This document shows positions 23,165-30,532 of a stretch of 64,000 nucleotides of DNA, piece by piece. Made by a program: the position numbers and the translations under genes. Every line of letters begins with the position of its first letter. Positions within the stretch are counted from its first letter, which is position 1. The stretch comes from Achromobacter anxifer (GTDB lineage Bacteria > Pseudomonadota > Gammaproteobacteria > Burkholderiales > Burkholderiaceae_B), in the NCBI RefSeq assembly GCF_903652925.1, contig NZ_CAHLAR010000005.1:248001-312000 (forward strand). Direction: 5' to 3'. The notes below the pieces were generated by a model. It worked only from the letters and a program-made list of their open reading frames with translations. It made no database searches and was not told the DNA's origin.

Positions 23165-23620
23165 TCAGGAGGTTTGGGTCAGCAACGCACGCAGGACGTA
23201 GGGCGCGATGCTCGGGGTGGTCCAGCCGAGGTTGTCCAGGATGGGGAGGTCATGTTCCTTCGCATAGGCTTCCATTGCCCTTCGGGCTTTTACGTCGTCG
23301 GCATAGTCCCGCTCCGGGACGCACTCGACGAGGCGGGTTTCGTAAAAGTACCTTGTCTCACCAGGGGAGCTGCGGCTAAACAGGCGGGAGCAACTACCAG
23401 ATGCGCCATACTTGGCCCCGTAGCCTGAAATGCGGCCGGACGGCGTGCGATCCACTCTCACATAGGGCAATGCTTCCAAAACTTGCAGGACCTGCGTGAC
23501 CTGAGCTGCCGTGATGCCGGGCTGCGCAGCCTTTCGAGCAATGCCGGAGGGGGCCAGTGATCTACGGGCACAGCCAGCGATGGTGTCCAGGATTTTTGTG
23601 ACGGATACGAGAGTGAACAT
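23165..23620 (-). CDS. Hypothetical protein with helix-turn-helix-like N-terminus
   Basis: A 151-residue protein whose first 75 residues look like a winged helix (KILDTIAGCARRSLAPSGI, then ITAAQVTQVLQVLEAL and a strand-turn-strand). The C-terminal half is not recognised. ATG 23620 with GAAAGACC upstream is chosen; an in-frame TTG at 23707 without ribosome site would add 29 residues. Last of a minus-strand row from 25052. Confidence 0.5.
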   Translation of the reverse strand: MFTLVSVTKILDTIAGCARRSLAPSGIARKAAQPGITAAQVTQVLQVLEALPYVRVDRTPSGRISGYGAKYGASGSCSRLFSRSSPGETRYFYETRLVECVPERDYADDVKARRAMEAYAKEHDLPILDNLGWTTPSIAPYVLRALLTQTS

Positions 23621-23713
23621 TTGGTCTTTCGGAATTGCCTTCGCTGGAGTCGATTTCTCACGGATAGTTCCACTCGATGCCGTGTCCGCTACGTCGCGTT
23701 CCGGCAAGTACGG

Positions 23714-24016
23714 TCAAGGGCCGTAGTACGCGTTCAGGACATTGCCATCTGGGGCCAGGACCACGGTGAGCATGTCGAACGGGTACTGGCCCATAGGACG
23801 AAATGACCCTGTGACGTGGAACAGCACCTGCGCGGCACCGGTCAAGTCGCGCACCTTGTCGGCGGCGGCCTGATCATTCACCACGTACCACTCCTCGGTG
23901 GTCAGAGTGCCAAGCGTCGGATGCTCGGATTTGTGCTTCAAGCAGGCCATCTCGAACCGGACTCCGCTCAGGGCGGCGAGCGCCGCCGCGCGCGTCATGG
24001 GTTTTCGCTTCGCCAT
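23714..24016 (-). CDS. Hypothetical protein
   Basis: A 100-residue protein with a basic start (MAKRKPMTRA) and a beta-rich body. Its ATG shares a base with the stop of the preceding gene (TAATG), so translation is coupled. Function unknown. Confidence 0.55.
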   Translation of the reverse strand: MAKRKPMTRAAALAALSGVRFEMACLKHKSEHPTLGTLTTEEWYVVNDQAAADKVRDLTGAAQVLFHVTGSFRPMGQYPFDMLTVVLAPDGNVLNAYYGP

Positions 24017-24606
24017 TACGCGAACCTTCGAGTGCCGATCCATTCCCCGCGCTCCGCCATCTGCTGGCCGATCGACCTGGCCTGCTCGATGCTGTCGGCG
24101 CAGATCGGGCCCTTCCAGCTGGACGTGTTCCAGGAGGGCTCATCACGCTTTTGCTGCTCAAAGAATTCGGCCTCCTTCACGAACACCGATACACCGTTGA
24201 AGTGAACGTAGTAGCTGCCTTGGGGTTGGCCGGAAGCGGCACCGCAGCTCACGCGTACCCAGGGTTTCCCGGACTTCCATCCGATGTCATCCCAGGCTCG
24301 ATTGACCGTGCGCATGGTCTTCAGATTCGTCATGTGGGCCCGGCCGCGACGCACGACGGTGTCCACGCGGTGGGGCGTGCCGCGGGAGTTGTTCCAGACG
24401 TCGCCGGGACGGAACTGGTCGGCAGGCGGCTCGGAAGGCAGGGTGCCCTGCTGGCGCTGTGTTGCGACACCCCTCAGGATGGTGTGCTTGGCGCCGCAGG
24501 TGCCGCAGATGTGGTCGAGCTTTTCGTCCCAGTGCGCGCACACGTATGCCGGGTAGAGGTGCGCGGTGTTGCAGGTCTTGCAGGTGTAGCCGGTGGGGTG
24601 AGTCAT
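24016..24606 (-). CDS. Double zinc-ribbon protein
   Basis: A 196-residue protein that begins with two C-x2-C knuckles (CKTC at residues 9-12 and CGTC at about 34-37), with additional Cys/His between, forming a zinc ribbon. The remaining 150 residues (FRPGDVWNNSRGTPHRVD, a small beta-barrel-like block) resemble proteins from phages. Nucleic-acid binding is likely but not shown. Confidence 0.6.
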   Translation of the reverse strand: MTHPTGYTCKTCNTAHLYPAYVCAHWDEKLDHICGTCGAKHTILRGVATQRQQGTLPSEPPADQFRPGDVWNNSRGTPHRVDTVVRRGRAHMTNLKTMRTVNRAWDDIGWKSGKPWVRVSCGAASGQPQGSYYVHFNGVSVFVKEAEFFEQQKRDEPSWNTSSWKGPICADSIEQARSIGQQMAERGEWIGTRRFA

Positions 24607-24641
24607 AGCGTCTTTCAGTTTTCAATGAAGAGAGCAGGCGC

Positions 24642-25052
24642 TTAGGGTTGAATTTCGATCCACATCACTTCGGAGCCGCACTCGCCTGTGCCGCAATGCG
24701 TGCAGTTGTTGTTGGCGAACCATTTCTCGCAGTGCTTACCAGTAGGCGACTTCGCGCAGTCGTCGAACTCGGCCTCCTTGGTGGGTGGCTCGATGGCCGG
24801 CTCGGCGGCGCGCAGCCTTGCAGCGAAGGCTCGAAGCGCTTGCGCTTCGGCCGCATGCGTTCCAGTGGAGGGCGTGCTGCTGGCCTGCTGCTCGAAGCGG
24901 ATCGCAGCGATCTCGCAATCGCTTGCAATGCGCTCCCGTTCACGGGTCTGCGCTTCCAGGCACAGGCGCTGTATCGACTCGACGAGTTCAGAGTTTTCGC
25001 CGATCGGCCAACCGACGGCATGCGCAATGGATATGACTTCTTGGCGGTTCAT
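24642..25052 (-). CDS. Helical protein with C-terminal Cys cluster
   Basis: A 136-residue protein. The N-terminal 90 residues are helical (the ERERIASDCEIAAIR pattern is common in phage-encoded proteins). The last 40 residues carry CHC-like groups (CAKSPTGKHCEKW, CTHCGTGEC), a probable zinc site. ATG 25052 follows a weak ribosome site. First gene of the minus-strand row. Confidence 0.6.
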   Translation of the reverse strand: MNRQEVISIAHAVGWPIGENSELVESIQRLCLEAQTRERERIASDCEIAAIRFEQQASSTPSTGTHAAEAQALRAFAARLRAAEPAIEPPTKEAEFDDCAKSPTGKHCEKWFANNNCTHCGTGECGSEVMWIEIQP

Positions 25053-25237
25053 CGTGGTGATCGTCCTTGTCGCTTCGAGGTGATGAAATGCTGATGTAGG
25101 CATTGTGCATCAAGATGGATATATTGTCGCAAGGCCGGCAAGTTTTGCACGAAAAACCGACAGTATTTGCTGGGATTTTTCGCCATTTGCACGAGAACCT
25201 CGCTATGCTTAGGCCACCAGTTTTTTAGCCTTCGAAC

Positions 25238-25501
25238 ATGATCATCGAAAACGACCAAATCCAAGTCAGCGCCTGCGGGAAGACGGTGTGGGTTCACGCT
25301 GATGACGGCTCGACCGTGGGCCGGTTCTCGAAGGTCTTTGGCATGGACGTGCACACCACGCTGACCGCCCAGCTCGCCGGCGCCGGCCAATGCCTGCGCT
25401 GCACCCACCAGGCGCCGGCGAGGGCTGAATGGCTGGAGTTCTGCGCGTTGATGCAGGAGCACTACAACATCGAGGTCCCTGTGGACCTGATCACGATCTG
25501 A
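25238..25501 (+). CDS. Hypothetical protein
   Basis: An 87-residue protein starting MIIENDQIQVSACG; N-terminal strands, a CLRC motif at about 52-55, and a C-terminal helical stretch (EWLEFCALMQEHYNI). No family recognised. Coupled to the next gene, 10 nt apart. A TATGCT element at 25203 could be its -10. Confidence 0.55.
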   Translation: MIIENDQIQVSACGKTVWVHADDGSTVGRFSKVFGMDVHTTLTAQLAGAGQCLRCTHQAPARAEWLEFCALMQEHYNIEVPVDLITI

Positions 25502-25511
25502 GGGGGCGGCA

Positions 25512-25928
25512 ATGTCGAAAGCGCCGCGAATCGTAGACGTCCGCCCCGCCGGCCCGGAGCACCAGGTGGTCACGGTGGTGGGCGGGAAAGGCAGCTATCG
25601 GCGTCAGCCGTGCCCGAAATGTCCCTGGCGCACGGACGCGGTCGGCGAGTTTCCGGCGGAAAGCTTCCGGCACTCCGCCAACACGGCCTACGACATGAGC
25701 GACCACGTCTTCGCCTGCCACGATTCTGGAACGAAGAAGCCGGCGACGTGCGCCGGCTTCCTGTTACGTGGCGCGGACAACAATCTGGCTGTCCGCCTTG
25801 CCTACATGTCAGGACGTCTTGAGGGTGACGTCACCGATGGGGGCTGCGAGCTGCATGACAGCTATCGGGACATGGCGGTGGCGAATGGCGTCGATCCGGA
25901 AGATCCCGTGCTCAAGCCCTGCCGTTGA
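25512..25928 (+). CDS. DUF6283-like Cys-rich protein
   Basis: A 138-residue protein with CPKCPWR at residues 34-40, then FPAESF and FACH-x-S...ATCAGFLL. This combination of four Cys and a His in CP-x-CPWR / CAGFL matches DUF6283 proteins as I recall them. They are small metal-binding proteins of unknown function on actinobacterial and proteobacterial mobile elements. Confidence 0.6.
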   Translation: MSKAPRIVDVRPAGPEHQVVTVVGGKGSYRRQPCPKCPWRTDAVGEFPAESFRHSANTAYDMSDHVFACHDSGTKKPATCAGFLLRGADNNLAVRLAYMSGRLEGDVTDGGCELHDSYRDMAVANGVDPEDPVLKPCR

Positions 25929-25944
25929 CGGCAGGCCGTATGCC

Positions 25945-27393
25945 TCATTGCTCCAAATCTACCGGCACCGCGCTGGATTGCGCGCCGTCGTTCCCAGGGA
26001 ACATGTCGCCCCAGCATTTCGCCCTTTGCCCTTGAAGAATGCAGGCATACTCTTCGTTCCCAGTGATCGCAGCGATGTTCGACGCGGCACCAAATACGCC
26101 GATGGGGGTGGAGCTGTTGGTCCTCGAACCATTGCCCAGCTGTCCGCCGCCGTTGTATCCCCAGCAGAACGCTCCGCCGTTCTGGACGGCGCAGGTGAAG
26201 GTCCCAGCCACTGTTACATGGGAAACCCCGGAGACCATTCCCGAGACCTGCGTCGGGTTAGGCCGGTATGTCAGCGATCCATCACCGACACCGCCGTAGG
26301 AGTTGTTGCCCCAGCATTGCAGCGCGCCGCCCTGAATTGCGCAGGTTACCCCGGTACCCGGGACGATCTTCGATACCGTGGTCAAACCGGGAACCTTGGT
26401 GGGGAGCTGATAGTTGCCCATGACCGTGTTTCCCCAGCAGTACCCCGCGCCGTCGGCAACCGCGCAGGTTTGCCAGGCGCTTGCGGCAATCGCGGTCACA
26501 TTGCCCACAGTAGGCGACCAGGACACCTGCTGCGGTTGGCTTTGAGCGCCTCCGGAGGCAGATGTGCCGAGTTGCCATTCATCGTTCACCCCCCAGCAGT
26601 ATGCCTTGCCCGCGGCGATGGCGCAGTTGTGATGGCGGCCGGCGGTTAGCTGCGTCACGCCGGTTGTCAGGCCGATAGCCTGCACAGGGGTCGCGCTGCT
26701 CCCGTACGCACCGTTGCCCAGCTGCCCGTCGTCACCGTAACCCCAGCACTTGACGCCCCCGTTGTGGACTGCGCAGGTGTGCTCGGACCCAACCTCGATC
26801 TGCGTCACTCCGCTGGTAAGCCCTGCTACCTGGACGGGGTATTCCTGATTCGTGAAGGTGCCGTCACCCAGCTGGCCGGACGAATTTTCGCCCCAGCATT
26901 TCGCGGCTCCTTCAGGGGTAACCACGCACGCGTGGCCCATGCTTGCCGAGATTCGAGAGGCAGTGATCGGCACGCCGTTGATTACCAGCTGGTAGAGCTG
27001 CTGCCCCGTCTTGTCTTTGTAGGCCGCTGTCACTTGGATCGAGATCCCCGAAGCGGTGGGCTTCAGCGGCGTCCCACCCAGGGTTCCATCAGGCTGAAGA
27101 GCCATACCAGGGGGCAGGGCGGTCGACGTGGAGAAGACAGCTTTGCTCGCGTCATAGGATGGATCGCCCTTGACGTCCAAAAGAGGTTGAAGAGCGTAGC
27201 TGAAGGGGACGTTGCGAGTCCCCAGCGGCAAAGTCCCTGCGTTGAGATTGACCGTGATCTCTGGTTCAGGGATCACCGACACCTTCTTGCCCAGGCTGGG
27301 AGTGACGACGAAGTAGCCGGCGGAAGCGGCGCTGGTAGCGAAGACCAGGCCAGCGGCGGCTACCAAAGGCAAACAATGCTTGAGAAATTTCAT
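25945..27393 (-). CDS. Secreted RCC1 seven-bladed propeller protein, shared N-terminal module
   Basis: This is a 482-residue protein. The signal peptide is cleaved near residue 25 and is followed by an N-terminal module (about residues 26-150) opening with GYFVVTP and ending in a putative-Ig-like fold (LPPGMALQPDGTLGGTP). The rest is seven RCC1 repeats of the form H-x-CA...CWG...GQLG-G, each with two Cys. The same module occurs in the proteins at 28982, 42425 and 47933. It is likely exported and bound to the cell surface or pilus. The promoter is TATACA at 27432. No Shine-Dalgarno sequence precedes ATG 27393. Confidence 0.8.
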   Translation of the reverse strand: MKFLKHCLPLVAAAGLVFATSAASAGYFVVTPSLGKKVSVIPEPEITVNLNAGTLPLGTRNVPFSYALQPLLDVKGDPSYDASKAVFSTSTALPPGMALQPDGTLGGTPLKPTASGISIQVTAAYKDKTGQQLYQLVINGVPITASRISASMGHACVVTPEGAAKCWGENSSGQLGDGTFTNQEYPVQVAGLTSGVTQIEVGSEHTCAVHNGGVKCWGYGDDGQLGNGAYGSSATPVQAIGLTTGVTQLTAGRHHNCAIAAGKAYCWGVNDEWQLGTSASGGAQSQPQQVSWSPTVGNVTAIAASAWQTCAVADGAGYCWGNTVMGNYQLPTKVPGLTTVSKIVPGTGVTCAIQGGALQCWGNNSYGGVGDGSLTYRPNPTQVSGMVSGVSHVTVAGTFTCAVQNGGAFCWGYNGGGQLGNGSRTNSSTPIGVFGAASNIAAITGNEEYACILQGQRAKCWGDMFPGNDGAQSSAVPVDLEQ

Positions 27394-27431
27394 GAGAACA
27401 GAACGCAGCGGCAATCGAATTTGTTGATATT

Positions 27432-27437
27432 TGTATA
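27432..27437 (-). promoter_or_regulatory. -10 box for RCC1 gene 25945-27393
   Basis: TATACA in GCTATACAAA on the minus strand, 38 nt before the start. Confidence 0.5.
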
Positions 27438-27522
27438 GCAATCTGAGCGAAAAAGGCCTTATTTGTCACAGAACTGTCATAAATGTTCTCAAGTGGCTTT
27501 TGCTGCCTAAGCTCCAATGAAA

Positions 27523-27546
27523 AAGCACTCCGGATTCGGAGTGCTT
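27523..27546 (-). terminator. Terminator of gene 27564-27863
   Basis: AAGCACTCCG/CGGAGTGCTT perfect 10-bp stem, then TTCATTGG on the minus strand. Confidence 0.8.
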
Positions 27547-27563
27547 GAGAGGTGATGAGCCTG

Positions 27564-27863
27564 TTAAGACCCAGGCGCTTCCCAGAATCGGTCTACGTAG
27601 GTGGCAGGAACCGCCCACACCCAACTGTCGTTGATCGCAGTGATTCGAAGCATGAGGCCTCGCTCCACGGTCGGCCTTAACTCGCGGCGAGTAGCGCCCG
27701 AAATGACGAACTCGGCACCTACTCCTTTACGCCGTGCTTCAATCGGGACCTGCTCCGGCACGATTTGAATTGCGGCATAAGTCTGCGGCGTGAGTTCCGT
27801 ATGGGGACTGATGTTCTGCTTGAAGAACTCGAAGGTCCAGGAAGGGCGGGTGTGATCTGACAT
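27564..27863 (-). CDS. Hypothetical protein
   Basis: A 99-residue soluble, beta-rich protein with own promoter (TATACG at 27894) and terminator; GGAGGACACC ribosome site. No motif recognised. Confidence 0.6.
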   Translation of the reverse strand: MSDHTRPSWTFEFFKQNISPHTELTPQTYAAIQIVPEQVPIEARRKGVGAEFVISGATRRELRPTVERGLMLRITAINDSWVWAVPATYVDRFWEAPGS

Positions 27864-27893
27864 GGTGTCCTCCAGTGTTGAATGTCCTGATCA

Positions 27894-27899
27894 CGTATA
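27894..27899 (-). promoter_or_regulatory. -10 box for gene 27564-27863
   Basis: TATACG in GGCTATACG on the minus strand. Confidence 0.5.
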
Positions 27900-27955
27900 G
27901 CCATCAGTCTGCTGACCAGGAAGCTAAGTTCTCTCTAGCTCAAACACAGACATTG

Positions 27956-27984
27956 TGGGAGTAATGTGCATTCTGATATATACT
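27956..27984 (+). promoter_or_regulatory. Promoter for gene 28009
   Basis: TGGGAG, 17 bp spacer, TATACT. Confidence 0.55.
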
Positions 27985-28008
27985 GCCAGCAACAACTGGA
28001 ACACTGAA

Positions 28009-28395
28009 ATGCGACCCCTCACACCTGACACGAACAAGGGCCGTACCTGGGCCGGCGACGACATTCACCGGCGCACGGCGGATCAGCCGCAGGCGGCCCG
28101 GCGCGCCCGCGCCAAGACCGCCAAGCACGCCGCGCGGCAAGACGGCCAACGGCAGGCCGCCCTGGAGCGCGCCCACCAACTGGAAGCGCGGGTGAAGGAA
28201 TTGCAGGAAGAGCAGGACAAGCTGCTGGCGCCGCACGCTCTCGCCCTGCTGGAGCAAATCCGCAGCACCCCGGCAAATGCCGATGCAGCCCAGAAGCAGG
28301 CGCTGCGCAAGGCGGCGCAGGAGTTCCCCTATGGGTTCTACCGCTCTGAGCTGGTCACCGCGCTGCACCAGACGTTCGGGACCGCGAAGCTCTGA
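28009..28395 (+). CDS. Ala/Lys-rich coiled-coil protein
   Basis: A 128-residue basic protein. Residues 25-85 are almost continuous charged helix with a heptad segment (LEARVKELQEEQDKLL), predicted as coiled coil. The C-terminal 40 residues are helical (EFPYGFYRSELVTALHQTF). No ribosome site is clear before ATG 28009. Might bind nucleic acid; function unknown. Confidence 0.55.
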   Translation: MRPLTPDTNKGRTWAGDDIHRRTADQPQAARRARAKTAKHAARQDGQRQAALERAHQLEARVKELQEEQDKLLAPHALALLEQIRSTPANADAAQKQALRKAAQEFPYGFYRSELVTALHQTFGTAKL

Positions 28396-28431
28396 GCCGG
28401 CCCGGGCTCGATGCGAACCTTGCCTGCGCCC

Positions 28432-28437
28432 TATACA
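28432..28437 (+). promoter_or_regulatory. -10 box for gene 28470-28877
   Basis: TATACA in CCCTATACAGA. Confidence 0.45.
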
Positions 28438-28469
28438 GAGACGGACCCATCAACTTCAAAGGACACATC

Positions 28470-28877
28470 ATGACCGCAGTTTCTCTGGGAGAACGCCTGA
28501 AATCCATCAATGCTCAAACCGAAGCCGAGCGCGTGGCGAAAGCCACTCGTGATGCAGCAGAGCGCGACGCGAAAGCGGCCGCGGATCTGCTCAAAGTGCA
28601 AAGCTTCTTCGAGCAAGGCAAGAGCCAAATCATCAGCGCCATCGAGCACGGGAAGGCCCCGAAAGGCGTGAAGATGCCGTCCGACGTGGGCAGCCTCGTT
28701 CAGAGCTATCGCTGGAACGACAATAATGGAATGGCAAAGCCGTCGCACCCCTACCATTTCGTGTGGAGCGAGTTCCAGGGGTGGGCGCAAGAGAATGGTC
28801 TGACGCCTGATCTGGTGTATGGCCATGACGGGTGCGGACGTGAGTCTTGGCACACCCTTGTGGTCAAACCGATGTAA
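28470..28877 (+). CDS. Hypothetical protein with N-terminal charged helix
   Basis: A 135-residue protein: residues 1-60 form a charged helix, and residues 75-135 are compact with several Trp and His. AAAGGACAC ribosome site. Own promoter and terminator. No family recognised. Confidence 0.6.
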   Translation: MTAVSLGERLKSINAQTEAERVAKATRDAAERDAKAAADLLKVQSFFEQGKSQIISAIEHGKAPKGVKMPSDVGSLVQSYRWNDNNGMAKPSHPYHFVWSEFQGWAQENGLTPDLVYGHDGCGRESWHTLVVKPM

Positions 28878-28884
28878 ATCTCTG

Positions 28885-28910
28885 AAGCCCGGCGCCACTG
28901 CCGGGCTTTT
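28885..28910 (+). terminator. Terminator of gene 28470-28877
   Basis: AGCCCGGC/GCCGGGCT stem with T-run. Confidence 0.75.
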
Positions 28911-28943
28911 CGCTGTTTGGCTCCCAGAATCCGTGGTCGGCGC

Positions 28944-28949
28944 TATACG
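28944..28949 (+). promoter_or_regulatory. -10 box for gene 28982-30403
   Basis: TATACG in GCGCTATACGC, 32 nt before the start codon. Confidence 0.5.
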
Positions 28950-28981
28950 CAATTCTGCCTACATCTCTGCGGATTCTAACC

Positions 28982-30403
28982 ATGTTGCGCATCCGACTAC
29001 GCTCCACCGCCTTCCTGCTCGCCGCGGCCGCGCTGTTTGGCTCTACGCCACCAGCAATTTCGGCAGCGTACTTCACCGTCGTGCCACTGCCAGCCAAGAG
29101 CACTGGACCCGCAACGGTAGTTCAAATCCGCCTGTCGGCCAGTTCGCTTCCTGTTGGGCATGCGGGCCTCGATTACTCTCATCGCTTCCTGGAGAACCTC
29201 CAGGTGACTGGCGATGGCGCCTTCGATCCTCAGGGGGTTGCCTTCACTGCGAGCGGAGGGATACCTCCCGGCATGAGCCTGGGGGCTGATGGCCACCTTC
29301 GAGGGCGGCCGGATTCCGCGGGTACATCATCTATCGAGGTGCGTGCCCGCTACAAGGGCAAGGAAGCTCAGCAGGCCTACACCCTTGACGTGCTAGGGGT
29401 TGAGTTGGCGCTGCGCGGCGCCGCGCTCCCGCCGGCGGTCGTGGGCAAACCATACACGGCTGACCTCGCAGGCTACCTGGACCTGACTGGCGCACCGTAT
29501 GCGCCGCTCGTGTGGACGTTGACGGGAGCTGGTACGCTGCCCCAGGGCCTCACCCTCAGCGCGGCAGGGCGAATCACGGGTACCCCTGAAGCGGCCGCTT
29601 CGAAAGCGGTCACGGCCGAGGTAACGCATGCGAACGCCCAGGCCTCGGCCGCATACACCATCACGGTAGCCGATCCTGTGATTGTGGTCGACGGCGCTGG
29701 TCGTCGTTGGAGCAATGACACCTATGCCGAGAGCTGTGATGCTTACCGCCATCCCACGGCGCCGTACCAATATGCCGGTTCGACGGGTTCCGGCGTCTAC
29801 ACCGTGCAGCCCGGTGCTGGCGGTGCCCGTACCGAGGTCTACTGCGACATGGAGTCCGATGGCGGCGGGTGGACTCTGGTGATGAACTCGGGACGGAATA
29901 CGACCGGTGTGAATCGCTTCCGGGATGGCGTGAACCTGCCGGCGGTACTCACGCCCGTCAGCAGTTCACAGTTCGGGTCGGTAGGTGTCGGCCGCTGGTA
30001 CAACGCGTTCCCCTTCAAGCAGGCCAAGATCACCGTTGTCGCCGGTGACGCCGCCGCAGTCACCGCCACCTACTACAAGGGCCTGACTCTCAACAACGTG
30101 CGCACCTGGTCGCAAATGGACGTGACGGAACCCGATGCCTCTGTCACCTGCACTGACGTTGCCATGACCGCAAACTGCACTAGCCAGCCATTCTCTGTCA
30201 TGGCCGACGGCACGTTCCTCATGTGGGGTGTGGACTTGAACAAGTACGGTTATCTGGCGGGTACGAGTTTTCCTGTGCACGGATCCCTTGAGGGCCCCGT
30301 CGGCGGATTCTGTAGCGTTACGGGCAACATGAACGACAACGCCTGGCCCGACAGTTATGCCGACGGTCACTGGGGCAACGGCATTTTGATGTGGTTCCGG
30401 TGA
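28982..30403 (+). CDS. Secreted Ig-like / fibrinogen-C-like protein, shared N-terminal module
   Basis: This is a 473-residue protein. The signal peptide ends near residue 28; AYFTVVPLPAK then opens the same N-terminal module as in the three RCC1 proteins. A second Ig-like (He_PIG) domain follows at about 145-225 (LPPAVVGKPYTADL...GTLPQGLTLSAAGRITGTP). Residues 260-473 resemble a fibrinogen C-terminal domain: SGVYTVQP, then EVYCDMESDGGGWTLV and later Cys and Trp-rich segments. Such domains bind glycans or proteins at the cell surface. It carries the family's common module but a different receptor domain. ATG 28982 has no Shine-Dalgarno sequence. Confidence 0.8.
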   Translation: MLRIRLRSTAFLLAAAALFGSTPPAISAAYFTVVPLPAKSTGPATVVQIRLSASSLPVGHAGLDYSHRFLENLQVTGDGAFDPQGVAFTASGGIPPGMSLGADGHLRGRPDSAGTSSIEVRARYKGKEAQQAYTLDVLGVELALRGAALPPAVVGKPYTADLAGYLDLTGAPYAPLVWTLTGAGTLPQGLTLSAAGRITGTPEAAASKAVTAEVTHANAQASAAYTITVADPVIVVDGAGRRWSNDTYAESCDAYRHPTAPYQYAGSTGSGVYTVQPGAGGARTEVYCDMESDGGGWTLVMNSGRNTTGVNRFRDGVNLPAVLTPVSSSQFGSVGVGRWYNAFPFKQAKITVVAGDAAAVTATYYKGLTLNNVRTWSQMDVTEPDASVTCTDVAMTANCTSQPFSVMADGTFLMWGVDLNKYGYLAGTSFPVHGSLEGPVGGFCSVTGNMNDNAWPDSYADGHWGNGILMWFR

Positions 30404-30431
30404 AAAGCGGCGCGAATTACATGCAAGTGTG

Positions 30432-30459
30432 TTGCTGAAAACGTGAAATAAGGTATACT
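30432..30459 (+). promoter_or_regulatory. Promoter of the antiporter operon
   Basis: TTGCTG, 16 bp spacer, TATACT. Confidence 0.7.
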
Positions 30460-30461
30460 AA

Positions 30462-30507
30462 AAGGCGTCGTTTTGCTGTTTTCCGCAAAATGACGCCTTC
30501 CTTTTTA
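30462..30507 (+). terminator. Attenuator-like hairpin at the start of the antiporter transcript
   Basis: GGCGTC-G-TTTTGC pairs with GCAAAA-T-GACGCC (13 bp with one G-T) and is followed by TTCCTTTTT. It starts about at the predicted +1 of the promoter at 30432 and lies before ATG 30533, so it could terminate the antiporter mRNA early or protect its 5' end. It may also end transcripts coming from 28982-30403. Confidence 0.6.
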
Positions 30508-30532
30508 CAACAACACCGAGCAGGGCTTCACC

